From Veillonella seminalis (GTDB taxonomy: Bacteria > Bacillota > Negativicutes > Veillonellales > Veillonellaceae): a stretch of DNA of 64,000 bases. Below the pieces are notes generated by a model. The model saw only the letters and a program-made list of their open reading frames with translations, had not been told where the DNA came from and made no database searches. Shown piece after piece: positions 29,169-37,235 of this stretch. The stretch spans positions 1 to 64,000 of the forward strand of contig NZ_RQUZ01000007.1 of the NCBI RefSeq assembly GCF_003992065.1, read 5' to 3'. Made by a program: the position numbers and the translations under genes. Position 1 is the first letter of the stretch. Every line of letters begins with the position of its first letter.

Positions 29169-29197
29169 TTTATATTATAGCAATTATAGAGTGTCAA
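29169..29197 (-). promoter_or_regulatory. Promoter of cycA
   Basis: Minus strand: -35 TTGACA (29192-29197), 17-base spacer, -10 TATAAA (29169-29174), 25 bases before the cycA start codon. Confidence 0.7.
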
Positions 29198-29211
29198 TTC
29201 TATAGAGAATT
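29196..29211. promoter_or_regulatory. Dyad overlapping the cycA -35
   Basis: Perfect AATTCT-ATAG-AGAATT. Its position touching the -35 element fits an operator for a repressor or activator of cycA; the protein is unknown. Confidence 0.45.
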
Positions 29212-29233
29212 ATGAAAAATACAATATACATGG

Positions 29234-29280
29234 AAAAACAAACGGCTGTTAATGCATATTTAAAAGCATTAACAGCCGTT
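29234..29280 (-). terminator. Terminator fused to the truncated DUF362 gene
   Basis: Perfect 15-base stem AACGGCTGTTAATGC (29241-29255) / GCATTAACAGCCGTT (29266-29280), then T-rich sequence on the minus strand. The right arm and loop are read as the last codons of the DUF362 fragment. Confidence 0.85.
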
Positions 29281-30148
29281 TTAAAATATCCGTTGAAGCT
29301 ACAATGCCGATATCCGAAATAGTAGGTTCGGCTGCCGAAACACCGGCACAGTCGCAGTCAACCGACATACGACGAAGAACATTTAAAAAGACAATATGCT
29401 TACCGAAATGATCAACGATAGCTTTACCGAAATCGGCCATGCGTTCCATGAAATGATCTTTCAAAGGCATTTCACCCCAAGCCGCACCGTCCGGTGGCAT
29501 TGCCCCTTCTAAATAGCCGTGAACCTGGCGTTTCCCTTCCTGCCCGGTAGCGCAACCGATGGCGATATTCTTTAATGATCCGCCGAATCCGCCCATGGCA
29601 TGGCCTTTGAAGTGAGTCAATACAACTAAGGAATCATAATTATCTAAATTCTTACCTACGGTAACTGATTGTAAATGTTTACCGCCGCGAACCGGATAAT
29701 CGACACCGCCGTCTTCATCAAGAATATCTACCGGACAAAAATCCCATCCGTTTACTTTTAAAGTTTCTCTATGACCTTCCGTAGTATAACGATCACCGCC
29801 ATACATAGTATTCGTTTCAACAATTACACTGTCAGGCACATGCTGTTGAAATGCCTTGACCATTTTAGGCGGTAAAATATTAGGTCCGTGTTTTTCACCG
29901 GTATGAAGTTTTACCCCTACTTTACCGTAAATACCTTCATTAATACGATCGTAAAGAGCAATCAAATGCTCTGCATCAATATGTTTAGTAAAATATACTT
30001 TTGCCTTAGAACCTGCACTATTTGTCGTTGCCATTGCTATGTCTCCCTGATTATCTGCCTTAGTAAAATTAAGAACATTCAGTATTAAAAGTCCACCGGC
30101 CGTTATGCCGGCTAATTAAAAAAAGTCACGTCGTGAAATCTTCCCCAT
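29249..30148 (-). pseudogene. Tat-exported DUF362-family iron-sulfur protein, broken at both ends
   Basis: The gene starts at ATG 30148 behind AAGGAGGG. The first codons give MGKISRRDFF, a twin-arginine motif, but codon 11 is TAA (30116-30118); the same frame then continues LAGITAGGLLIL, the expected hydrophobic core, into the DUF362 domain (VGVKLHTGE, GGSLKNIAIGC, CDCAGVSAAEP). A shorter product could start at ATG 30034 without a signal. At the other end the frame leaves the family after IVASTDIL and runs into a terminator stem, so the usual C-terminal part is missing. Members are often ferredoxin-like proteins of about 370 residues. I conclude a pseudogene; residual expression of the 261-residue fragment is possible. 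Confidence 0.8.
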
Positions 30149-30272
30149 AGTCCCTCCTTATTATCCCGGCGATAATAAGCTCTCACTTATTGCTCGTATC
30201 TATTGATCAAAATGTCTATTTCAATAGCCTATATGTACATCATAGCACTTGGAGCAGACTTCAAGTCAATAC

Positions 30273-30320
30273 AAAAAAAGAGCTTACTCAAATCTCATAT
30301 GAGATCTGAGTAAGCTCTTT
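30273..30320 (-). terminator. Terminator of thrS
   Basis: Perfect 14-base stem AAAGAGCTTACTCA (30277-30290) / TGAGTAAGCTCTTT (30307-30320) with an inner ATCTCATATGAGAT palindrome, followed by T7 on the minus strand. Confidence 0.88.
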
Positions 30321-30393
30321 AATTATAAAATTTAATCACCTGAAGCACGTTATATTCGCATCATAGCAATTTAAATATAGAGTTTTCGTAATC

Positions 30394-32304
30394 TTATTTA
30401 CGATCTTTTACTTCAGCTAAGATATCAGCCAAGAAGTCTTCCCATTTAACGGAACCTTTTTCACCTTCAACACGGCTGCGAACAGCTACAGTGCCTTCCT
30501 GTTCTTCTTTATCCCCTACTACGAGCATGTAAGGAACTTTTTCCATCTGAGCCTGGCGAATCTTGTAACCGATTTTTTCGTTACGATCATCAAGTTCTAC
30601 ACGAATGTAAGCTTTCTTGAAGGCTTTACGCAATTTTTCAGCATATTCAACATGTTTTTCGCTGATTGGTAAAATCTTAACCTGTACCGGAGCCAACCAA
30701 GTTGGGAATGCACCGGCATAATGTTCGATAAGGATACCGATGAAACGTTCCATGGAACCAAAGCAAGCACGGTGAATCATGATAGGTTGATGTTTCTGAC
30801 CGTCTTCACCGACATATTCCATATGGAAACGTTCAGGCAAGTTCATATCCAATTGGATAGTACCACACTGCCAAGTACGGCCGAGGGAATCGCGGATATG
30901 GAAGTCTAATTTAGGACCGTAGAAGGCACCGTCACCTTCGTTGATCTGGTAAGGGATTTGTTTTTCTTCGATAGCTTCACGAAGTGCATTAGTTGCTGCT
31001 TCCCAAATAGCATCATCGCCCATGGCATTGTCAGGTTTAGTACTCAATTCAACAGTGTAAGTTAAACCGAACTGGCTGTAAATACGGTCAAACAATTCAA
31101 TAACTTTAATCAATTCAGATTTAATCTGAGATGGCAACATGAATACATGCGCATCATCCTGAGTAAAGCTGCGAACACGGAACAAGCCATGTAACGCACC
31201 GGATAATTCATGACGGTGAACAAGACCAAGTTCAGCCATACGCATTGGGAAATCACGGTAAGAATGTAAATCATTTTGATATACCAGGATACTGCCCGGG
31301 CAGTTCATAGGTTTGATTGCATAATCTTCATCATCGATTACAGTAGTGTACATGTTTTCACGATAATGGAACCAGTGACCGGATTGTTCCCAAAGTTGAC
31401 GGTTCAAAATGATTGGGGTACGAATTTCTTCGTAATCGAAATCATGGTGAACTTCACGCCAGAAGTTTTCCAATTCGTTGCGAAGGGCCATACCTTTTGG
31501 TAAGAAGAATGGGAAGCCCGGGCCCTGTTCTTTAAGCACGAATAAGCCCAATTCTTTGCCCAATTTACGATGATCGCGACGAGCTGCTTCTTCAAGAAGA
31601 TGTAAGTATTCTTCAAGTTCTTCTTTCTTTTCAAAAGCAGTACCGTAAATACGTTGAAGCATTTTGTTCTTTTCATCACCGCGCCAGTAAGCACCTGCCA
31701 AGCTCTGCAATTTGAAAGCTTTTACTTTACCGGTGGATGCTACGTGAGGGCCGGCACAAAGGTCAACGAATTCGCCTTGACGATAAGTAGAGATTTCAGC
31801 GTCAGCCGGTAAATCTTCAATCAATTCTACTTTGTAGTTTTCATGTTTTTCTTTGAAGAATTTAAGAGCTTCATCGCGGGAGATAACTTCTTTTTCGATT
31901 GGGAAGTTAGCTTTTACGATTTTATTCATTTCCGCTTCGATTTTAGCCAAATCTTCAGGAACTAATACATGTTCCATATCGATATCATAATAGAAGCCGT
32001 TTTCAATAGCAGGTCCGATAGCTAATTGAGCATCCGGCCAAAGGCGTTTAATAGCCTGTGCCATAATATGAGAAGCACTGTGGCGCAAAGTATCCTTACC
32101 GCCCTGTTCGTTAAAAGTTAAGAAACTTACTTTAGAGCCGTCTTTTACTTCTTCACGTAAATCAGTTAATTCGCCGTCCACATCGGCTGCCAAAACTTTT
32201 TTAGCCAAGCTGTTGGATAATTCTTTAACAGCTTCCCCTAAAGTAGTGCCCGCTGCATAAGCGCGTTCACTGTTGTCAGGTAAAATGATTTTTACTTCAC
32301 TCAT
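30394..32304 (-). CDS. thrS: Threonyl-tRNA synthetase
   Basis: 636 residues. Charges tRNA-Thr. Domains in order: N-terminal TGS (about 1-62), the editing/SAD domain with HSASHIMAQAI and CAGPHVAST, class II catalytic core with MNCPGSILVYQ (zinc Cys), FRVRSFTQDDAHVF and HRACFGSMERFIGILIEH, then the anticodon-binding domain (VQVKILPISEKH onward). AAGGAGG precedes the ATG. A T-box leader upstream controls it by threonine availability. Confidence 0.98.
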   Translation of the reverse strand: MSEVKIILPDNSERAYAAGTTLGEAVKELSNSLAKKVLAADVDGELTDLREEVKDGSKVSFLTFNEQGGKDTLRHSASHIMAQAIKRLWPDAQLAIGPAIENGFYYDIDMEHVLVPEDLAKIEAEMNKIVKANFPIEKEVISRDEALKFFKEKHENYKVELIEDLPADAEISTYRQGEFVDLCAGPHVASTGKVKAFKLQSLAGAYWRGDEKNKMLQRIYGTAFEKKEELEEYLHLLEEAARRDHRKLGKELGLFVLKEQGPGFPFFLPKGMALRNELENFWREVHHDFDYEEIRTPIILNRQLWEQSGHWFHYRENMYTTVIDDEDYAIKPMNCPGSILVYQNDLHSYRDFPMRMAELGLVHRHELSGALHGLFRVRSFTQDDAHVFMLPSQIKSELIKVIELFDRIYSQFGLTYTVELSTKPDNAMGDDAIWEAATNALREAIEEKQIPYQINEGDGAFYGPKLDFHIRDSLGRTWQCGTIQLDMNLPERFHMEYVGEDGQKHQPIMIHRACFGSMERFIGILIEHYAGAFPTWLAPVQVKILPISEKHVEYAEKLRKAFKKAYIRVELDDRNEKIGYKIRQAQMEKVPYMLVVGDKEEQEGTVAVRSRVEGEKGSVKWEDFLADILAEVKDRK

Positions 32305-32363
32305 GGTTATTCCTCCTTAGAAATCAGCTACACCGGCGGGACACGCTGTAACTGCACGCATAT

Positions 32364-32403
32364 AAAAAAAGAGACCTCACTCCCGACAAGGGACGAAGGT
32401 CTC
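32364..32403 (-). terminator. Regulated terminator of the thrS T-box
   Basis: GAGACCT (32371-32377) pairs with AGGTCTC (32397-32403), with inner pairing around the CCCGACAAGGG loop, followed by T7 on the minus strand. Mutually exclusive with the T-box antiterminator. Confidence 0.88.
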
Positions 32404-32609
32404 GTGGTTCCACCCTAGTTAGTCATCCACTCGGATAACTCACTTTATTGTCGATAACGCATACTCGCGGATCAGCATACTGTAGTTCAGCCAATCGGTT
32501 TGAAGGGGGTAATACTTTATCATGTGTAAGACGGTCACAGCCAAGCCGTCTCTCTCTGGAACACAGTGGATTAAATATCATATCCTTCGCTCTACCTGTT
32601 TCATTTGAT
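32364..32609 (-). promoter_or_regulatory. T-box riboswitch upstream of thrS
   Basis: The minus-strand leader carries AGGGTGGAACCACG (complement of 32403-32416), the T-box antiterminator consensus, immediately before a terminator whose 5' arm overlaps it. About 190 bases upstream, the stem I region contains AGAGAGAGACGG and its pairing CCGTC. Uncharged tRNA-Thr should favour the antiterminator. I could not place the specifier codon with certainty; ACC and ACA both occur in the candidate region. Confidence 0.9.
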
Positions 32610-32615
32610 GTATTC

Positions 32616-32644
32616 ACTTTACACCATATTTTAGGTAATGTCAA
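32616..32644 (-). promoter_or_regulatory. Promoter of thrS
   Basis: Minus strand: -35 TTGACA (32639-32644), 17-base spacer, -10 TAAAGT (32616-32621), placing the start at the head of the T-box leader. Confidence 0.75.
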
Positions 32645-32723
32645 TACTAATTGTGTGCAATTTATAATAATTTTCAAAAATTTAATTTTACACAATTAAA
32701 ATTTAGTGATTTCGTATACAAAT

Positions 32724-32757
32724 AAAAAAGCCTATGTGGTCGGTGGCCACATAGGCT
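32724..32757 (-). terminator. Terminator of the alaS-to-DUF4911 operon
   Basis: Perfect 11-base stem AGCCTATGTGG (32729-32739) / CCACATAGGCT (32747-32757), T6 following on the minus strand. Confidence 0.85.
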
Positions 32758-32800
32758 TACATAGATTTCACTTTATGATTCTAACGTACGTATAAGAGTA

Positions 32801-33013
32801 TTAAACAGCCTCCACCAAGGTCAACTCAATAGGCAAACTGCTCAAAATTTCACGTACCAACGGTGCTGTATCGGGTGTACTGCGTACCATACAAATACCT
32901 TCAGTACGATCTACCGTAGTCATGACACCCAAATACTCATAACCTTCTAAAATGCGATTTACGTAATTGGTATGCTCCGGTGAAATCTTAAAATACACAT
33001 AGGAGTCTTCCAT
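32801..33013 (-). CDS. DUF4911 family protein
   Basis: 70 residues from ATG 33013, seven bases after GAGGGGG (a TTG one codon earlier is less likely). A small alpha-beta protein whose middle DRTEGICMVRSTPD and end LPIELTLVEA match what I recall of DUF4911, a short family in Firmicutes near peptidase U32 genes. No catalytic motif; function unknown. Last gene of the tRNA-modification operon, so a role alongside TrhP is possible but unproven. Confidence 0.7.
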   Translation of the reverse strand: MEDSYVYFKISPEHTNYVNRILEGYEYLGVMTTVDRTEGICMVRSTPDTAPLVREILSSLPIELTLVEAV

Positions 33014-33106
33014 CAATAATCCCCCTCGTTACAGACTTAAAGCCGAGAACGACTGAATGTACTGCCGCTAACGCAGTACAGTGACCCAAAACAGGCCGAC
33101 CCTATC

Positions 33107-34339
33107 TTACGCTTTAACCTTGCAACGACGACGCATCATGGCATACTGTTCAAGCGGTGTATCGATATAAAGACGTACTTTCATCTGCGGATGCGGTGCT
33201 ACCGTGATTTCGTTACCTTCTTCGTCAGTCATTTTTGTAATCACATGATGAACGAGTTCACCGTGCGGTTGACAAAATTCCACTTCATCGCCCACTTTAA
33301 AGTTGTTACGCTGTTCTAAGTAAGCGTAACCTTCTTCAGCATTATAACCTTCTACCAAACCGATAAAATCATGGGTCTGCGTATTACTGGATTCACCGTA
33401 GTTCTGAGCCGTTTCATCCGGTTTTTCCACGGAGAAACCTTCTGTATACGGACGATGAGAGATTTTTTCCAACTCTTCAATCCATTCCGGTTTTACTTCA
33501 TAATGCTCAGGATCTGCCAAATAGCTGTCTACTGCTTCACGATATACTTTAGTTACCGTAGCGGCATAGTGAACACTCTTCATGCGGCCTTCGATTTTTA
33601 AGCTGTCAACGCCGGCTTCTACCAAATCAGGGATATATTTTAACAAGCAAAGGTCTTTGGAGTTAAAAATATAGGTACCGTGCTGATCTTCTTCAATCGG
33701 ATAATATTCGCCCGGACGGTTTTCTTCCACCAAGGAATATTTCCAGCGGCAAGCCTGCGTACATTGACCGCGGTTGGCATCACGAGTTGTAAAATAGTTA
33801 CTCAAGAGGCAACGGCCGGAGTACGAAATACACATAGCGCCGTGTACGAAAGCTTCGATTTCAATGTCAGCCGCTTCTTTCATAGTCTTGATGTCCGCAA
33901 TACTTACTTCACGAGCCACAACTACACGGCTGGCCCCCTGTTCTTTCCAGAATTCAGTCGTCAAATAGTTGGTTGTATTGGCCTGCGTACTTACATGGCG
34001 TTCCAAATTAGGCGCCACACGTTTAGCCAATAAGAAAATCCCCAAATCGGCTACAATAATGGCATCCACATGAATGGATTCCAAGAATTTTAAGTAGTCT
34101 TCGAGGCCTACCAAATCTTCGTTGTGCGGAATAATATTACAAGTTACATAGATTTTTTTACCATGACTATGTGCAAATTCTACCGCTTCTTTTAATTCTT
34201 CATTGCTGAAGTTGGAGCTGCTGGCGCGCAAACCGAAAGATTGGCCTGCACAATAAACAGCATCGGCGCCATAACGAATGGCCATTTTTAATTTATCCAT
34301 ATTGCCGGCCGGCGACAATACTTCAATATGTCTGTTCAT
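33107..34339 (-). CDS. trhP: U32-family tRNA hydroxylation protein TrhP-like
   Basis: 410 residues. U32 'peptidases' of this type are now known to hydroxylate U34 of tRNA using prephenate-dependent chemistry. Visible: N-terminal ELLSPAG-like VLSPAGNMDKLKMAIRYGAD, the Cys-rich Fe-S region CISYSGRCLLSNYF followed by RGQCTQACRW, and a C-terminal beta domain. In Bacillus two such genes (yrrN, yrrO) follow yrrM; here there is only one, directly after the methyltransferase trmR with a 3-base gap. The pair would make 5-methoxyuridine at position 34. Confidence 0.85.
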   Translation of the reverse strand: MNRHIEVLSPAGNMDKLKMAIRYGADAVYCAGQSFGLRASSSNFSNEELKEAVEFAHSHGKKIYVTCNIIPHNEDLVGLEDYLKFLESIHVDAIIVADLGIFLLAKRVAPNLERHVSTQANTTNYLTTEFWKEQGASRVVVAREVSIADIKTMKEAADIEIEAFVHGAMCISYSGRCLLSNYFTTRDANRGQCTQACRWKYSLVEENRPGEYYPIEEDQHGTYIFNSKDLCLLKYIPDLVEAGVDSLKIEGRMKSVHYAATVTKVYREAVDSYLADPEHYEVKPEWIEELEKISHRPYTEGFSVEKPDETAQNYGESSNTQTHDFIGLVEGYNAEEGYAYLEQRNNFKVGDEVEFCQPHGELVHHVITKMTDEEGNEITVAPHPQMKVRLYIDTPLEQYAMMRRRCKVKA

Positions 34340-34342
34340 GTA

Positions 34343-34945
34343 TTACTTATTACCTTTCCATATACTGACACTCATACCATCTCCCAAAGGGTAAATGGTC
34401 GTATTAAATTTTGTTTTATCTTCAACCATGTCCAAATATTCTCGCAAGCGTTTGACAATAGTTTTATAACGATGCGGAGCTTCTTTATCCCCGCGCACAT
34501 AACCTCTAAATAGAACATTATCAGCCAAGATAACGGCCTGCGGTGCCAAATGCGGTTCAATGAGCTCAAGCTGCTTACCGTATTGCCCCTTTGGTCCGTC
34601 TAAAAATACCAAATCAAAGGTTCCTTCCAATTGAGTCAATACTTCATTAGCATCGCCCAAATGAAGGGTAATTTGATCTTTATACTTGGACTGTTTGATA
34701 TAATATTGAGCCATACTATGACGTTTTTCATCAAGCTCGACAGATACAACTTCCGCATCGGGTGCCGCATGCTTAGCCAAAAGCAGCGTGGAATAGCCGA
34801 TAGCTGTTCCCACTTCCAAAACCCGCGACGGCTGATACAAACCGATTAATTCTTCAAATAAATGAACTTCCGATTCACGCAAGATAGGTACTTTATTGAG
34901 CACCGCGTAAATCCGTTGCTCATTCAAAATTTCCTTCAATTCCAT
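34343..34945 (-). CDS. trmR: tRNA 5-hydroxyuridine methyltransferase TrmR-like
   Basis: 200 residues, O-methyltransferase family 3 (YrrM). SAM site VLEVGTAIGYSTLLLA, acidic residue in VSVELDEKR, metal-binding Asp region FDLVFLDGPKGQY and ILADNVLFRGYV. In Bacillus this enzyme methylates ho5U34 to mo5U34. The gene order mltG-trmR-trhP copies the yrrL-yrrM-yrrN/O order, which is why I prefer this to a small-molecule catechol methyltransferase. Confidence 0.87.
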   Translation of the reverse strand: MELKEILNEQRIYAVLNKVPILRESEVHLFEELIGLYQPSRVLEVGTAIGYSTLLLAKHAAPDAEVVSVELDEKRHSMAQYYIKQSKYKDQITLHLGDANEVLTQLEGTFDLVFLDGPKGQYGKQLELIEPHLAPQAVILADNVLFRGYVRGDKEAPHRYKTIVKRLREYLDMVEDKTKFNTTIYPLGDGMSVSIWKGNK

Positions 34946-34956
34946 AACTTACACCA

Positions 34957-35964
34957 CTATTCCCCATAAATAGATTCCACCACTTTTAAATGTTCTGCAT
35001 ATGTTTTAGTGAAGTGGTGATGACCCTCTTTATCTGCTACAAAGAATAAATAATCCGTACTTGGCGCATTAAGTACGGCTTCCATGGATTTCATACCCGG
35101 ATTGGCAATCGGTCCCGGTGGTAAGCCTGCATGAATATACGTATTATACGGACTTGGAATCTGCGTATCTTCAATAGACAGATGAGATTTAGGGTAGCCT
35201 AAAATATATTGGATGCTGGCACAGGATTGAAGTGGCATGCCGATTTGTAAACGTTTTAAAAATACAGCGGCAATAATCGGGCGATCTTCGTCAAACAAGG
35301 CTTCTTTTTCTACTAAAGAAGCTAAGGTAATAAATTCAAAAATCGTCATATGTTTAGCTGCAATTTGTTCACGAATTGCCGGTGTTAACTGCTTATTCAT
35401 TTCGCCGGCCATACGTTTTAAAATCTCCTGCGGCGTACTGCCTACAGGGATTTCATACGTGCTGGGGAACAAAAAACCTTCCACACGGTAGTCAACTTGT
35501 GCCGGTCCGTACATATATTGATACGGTACATAGGTCTTAGCCACTTCTAAAAAGGCTTCTTTAGGACCCAAACCGTCTTTTTCGAGTTCTGCGGCAATCT
35601 GCTGAATCGTATAGCCTTCCGGAATAGTGACTTTAATCGATTGCACCTTACCTTTTTGCAATAAAGAAATTACCTGACGCAAGCTGGCATTTTGCGGAAT
35701 CTGATAATATCCCTGTTGCAATTTATCCATTAAACCGGTCAGCCTTAATGCCATACGAAATGTAGTCGGTGAACTGATAATGCCTTTTTCATAGAGCATA
35801 TCACCGATTTCGGCGCCCGTTTGATCTTTATCAACAGTAAATACAACATTCTGTGGCGTACCGGCCACAGAGTTTGGTTTTAAATACACAGTAAGGATGG
35901 CGATGCAAAGGATAAGAACAACGGCTGCAACACCGATCCCTATCCACTTCACACGTCTACTCAT
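34957..35964 (-). CDS. mltG: Endolytic murein transglycosylase MltG
   Basis: 335 residues. One N-terminal membrane helix (about 7-28), a LysM-like subdomain (IPEGYTIQQIAAELEKDGLG) and the YceG catalytic domain with ITLASLVEKEA (catalytic Glu) and SPYNTYIHAGLPPGPIANPG. Cleaves nascent glycan strands in the membrane and limits their length. Lies at the yrrL position of the conserved operon. Confidence 0.95.
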   Translation of the reverse strand: MSRRVKWIGIGVAAVVLILCIAILTVYLKPNSVAGTPQNVVFTVDKDQTGAEIGDMLYEKGIISSPTTFRMALRLTGLMDKLQQGYYQIPQNASLRQVISLLQKGKVQSIKVTIPEGYTIQQIAAELEKDGLGPKEAFLEVAKTYVPYQYMYGPAQVDYRVEGFLFPSTYEIPVGSTPQEILKRMAGEMNKQLTPAIREQIAAKHMTIFEFITLASLVEKEALFDEDRPIIAAVFLKRLQIGMPLQSCASIQYILGYPKSHLSIEDTQIPSPYNTYIHAGLPPGPIANPGMKSMEAVLNAPSTDYLFFVADKEGHHHFTKTYAEHLKVVESIYGE

Positions 35965-36018
35965 AAATTAAAAACTCCTCATGAATCATGCTGTCAAAAT
36001 CTGATTATAAACATACGA

Positions 36019-36039
36019 AAGAGGGGCTTGGCCCCTCTT
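36019..36039 (-). terminator. Hairpin between the DUF1292 gene and mltG
   Basis: Strong 9-base stem AAGAGGGGC / GCCCCTCTT with a TTG loop. Only three T follow on the minus strand, so it may be a partial terminator or a processing/stability element that lowers mltG expression relative to upstream genes. Confidence 0.5.
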
Positions 36040-36059
36040 CCCTTTTACCCTATACCTGA

Positions 36060-36353
36060 TTATTCTTCGTCAAAGCTGTCTTCGTATATAGCCAATACTG
36101 CTTCAAACTCTTCTTCAGTCGGATCTACATACACGTCTTCGCCGTCTTCCGTATCAATACGAGTCACAATCGCTTGCGGCTCTTCATGACATTTGCACCC
36201 CGGTTCACAATCTTCCGATGGTAATTCAACTAATATGGCAAACCGTTTACCATCATAATTAATTTCTAAATCCGATTCATAATGAATTTCTTTGCCATCT
36301 TCATCAACAAACGTTACAATGGTCACTTCACCTTCATAACCTAAATCTACCAT
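36060..36353 (-). CDS. DUF1292 family protein (YrzB-like)
   Basis: 97 residues, strongly acidic. DUF1292 proteins are small beta proteins (TIVTFVDEDGKEIHYE near the N-terminus) of unknown function found after ruvX/yrrK in Firmicutes. This one has an inserted Cys cluster CEPGCKCHEE (about residues 52-61) that could bind metal. Good AAGGAGG before the ATG. Confidence 0.82.
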   Translation of the reverse strand: MVDLGYEGEVTIVTFVDEDGKEIHYESDLEINYDGKRFAILVELPSEDCEPGCKCHEEPQAIVTRIDTEDGEDVYVDPTEEEFEAVLAIYEDSFDEE

Positions 36354-36474
36354 GGTATCCTCCTTATGACTTCTGTTTCAATATTCCATACGGGAAGCCA
36401 TATGCCTCACCGTTACCGATAGAGTACCTGACCGTTGAGTTACACACTACAGTAAAACAATTGACCGATTAGCG

Positions 36475-36897
36475 TTATTTGGTCAAGCGACTGCGACTGT
36501 CCAAGTATCCTTGTAAAATAACAACCGCCGCCATTTTATCAATAACATCTTTACGCTTTTTACGACTCACATCAGCTGCAATCAGTGAACGCTCCGCCAT
36601 AACGGTTGATAAGCGTTCGTCCCAAAATGTAACCGGTACATCAATGACTTCCTGCATTTTGGCGACAAACTCTTCCGTCTTAAGCGCGCGATCACCCTTG
36701 GTGCCGTTCATATTTTTGGGCATACCCACCACGATTTCTTCTACTTCATACTCCGTAATCAGTTCCTGTAATCGCGAAAAATCCCGTTCCAAGGAAGTGC
36801 GCCGAATAGTTTCGATACCTTGAGCCGTCATGTACAAAGCGTCACTGCACGCCACGCCGATAGTACGACTGCCCACATCTAACGACATAATACGCAT
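36475..36897 (-). CDS. ruvX: Putative pre-16S rRNA nuclease / Holliday junction resolvase-like RuvX
   Basis: 140 residues, YqgF family with an RNase H fold. Asp7 in MSLDVGSRTIGVACSD, Glu in EIVVGMPKNMNG and the C-terminal pair DKMAAVVILQGYLD supply the expected acidic site. YqgF homologues process the 5' end of 16S rRNA. Its ATG overlaps the ireB stop (TAATG). Confidence 0.93.
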   Translation of the reverse strand: MRIMSLDVGSRTIGVACSDALYMTAQGIETIRRTSLERDFSRLQELITEYEVEEIVVGMPKNMNGTKGDRALKTEEFVAKMQEVIDVPVTFWDERLSTVMAERSLIAADVSRKKRKDVIDKMAAVVILQGYLDSRSRLTK

Positions 36898-37154
36898 TAT
36901 AATTTCTTAGCCTTTACATATTCATTAACCAATTCTTCAATGAGCTCATCACGATCCAAACGACGAATCATGCTGCGCGCATTGTTGTAACTGGTAATGT
37001 AGGTAGGCTCGCCGGAGATAAGAAAACCTACTATTTGTTCCACCGGATTATATCCCTTTTCCTGTAAAGCGTGATATACATCACGTAATACTTCACCGGC
37101 GGAAGGAACATCATTTACTTTCTGAAACATCATAGTTTCATCTGATACACTCAT
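36897..37154 (-). CDS. ireB: IreB family regulatory phosphoprotein
   Basis: 85 residues, UPF0297 (YrzL). In Enterococcus IreB is phosphorylated by the PASTA kinase IreK and tunes cephalosporin resistance. Typical stretches: ETMMFQK (the phosphorylated Thr region near residue 7), QEKGYNPVEQIVGFLISGEPTYI and ARSMIRRLDRDELIEELV. Conserved between alaS and ruvX. Confidence 0.93.
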   Translation of the reverse strand: MSVSDETMMFQKVNDVPSAGEVLRDVYHALQEKGYNPVEQIVGFLISGEPTYITSYNNARSMIRRLDRDELIEELVNEYVKAKKL

Positions 37155-37235
37155 GCTAAAGCCTCCTTTATAACAGTGATGCGTCTTAACCGATTAATTA
37201 AGCCCTCACCAACAGACTATTACTCTTGTATACTT

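Noticed and set aside
32423-32699. ORFs on both strands across the thrS leader
   Set aside because: The region is explained by the T-box riboswitch and promoter; no ribosome sites are present.
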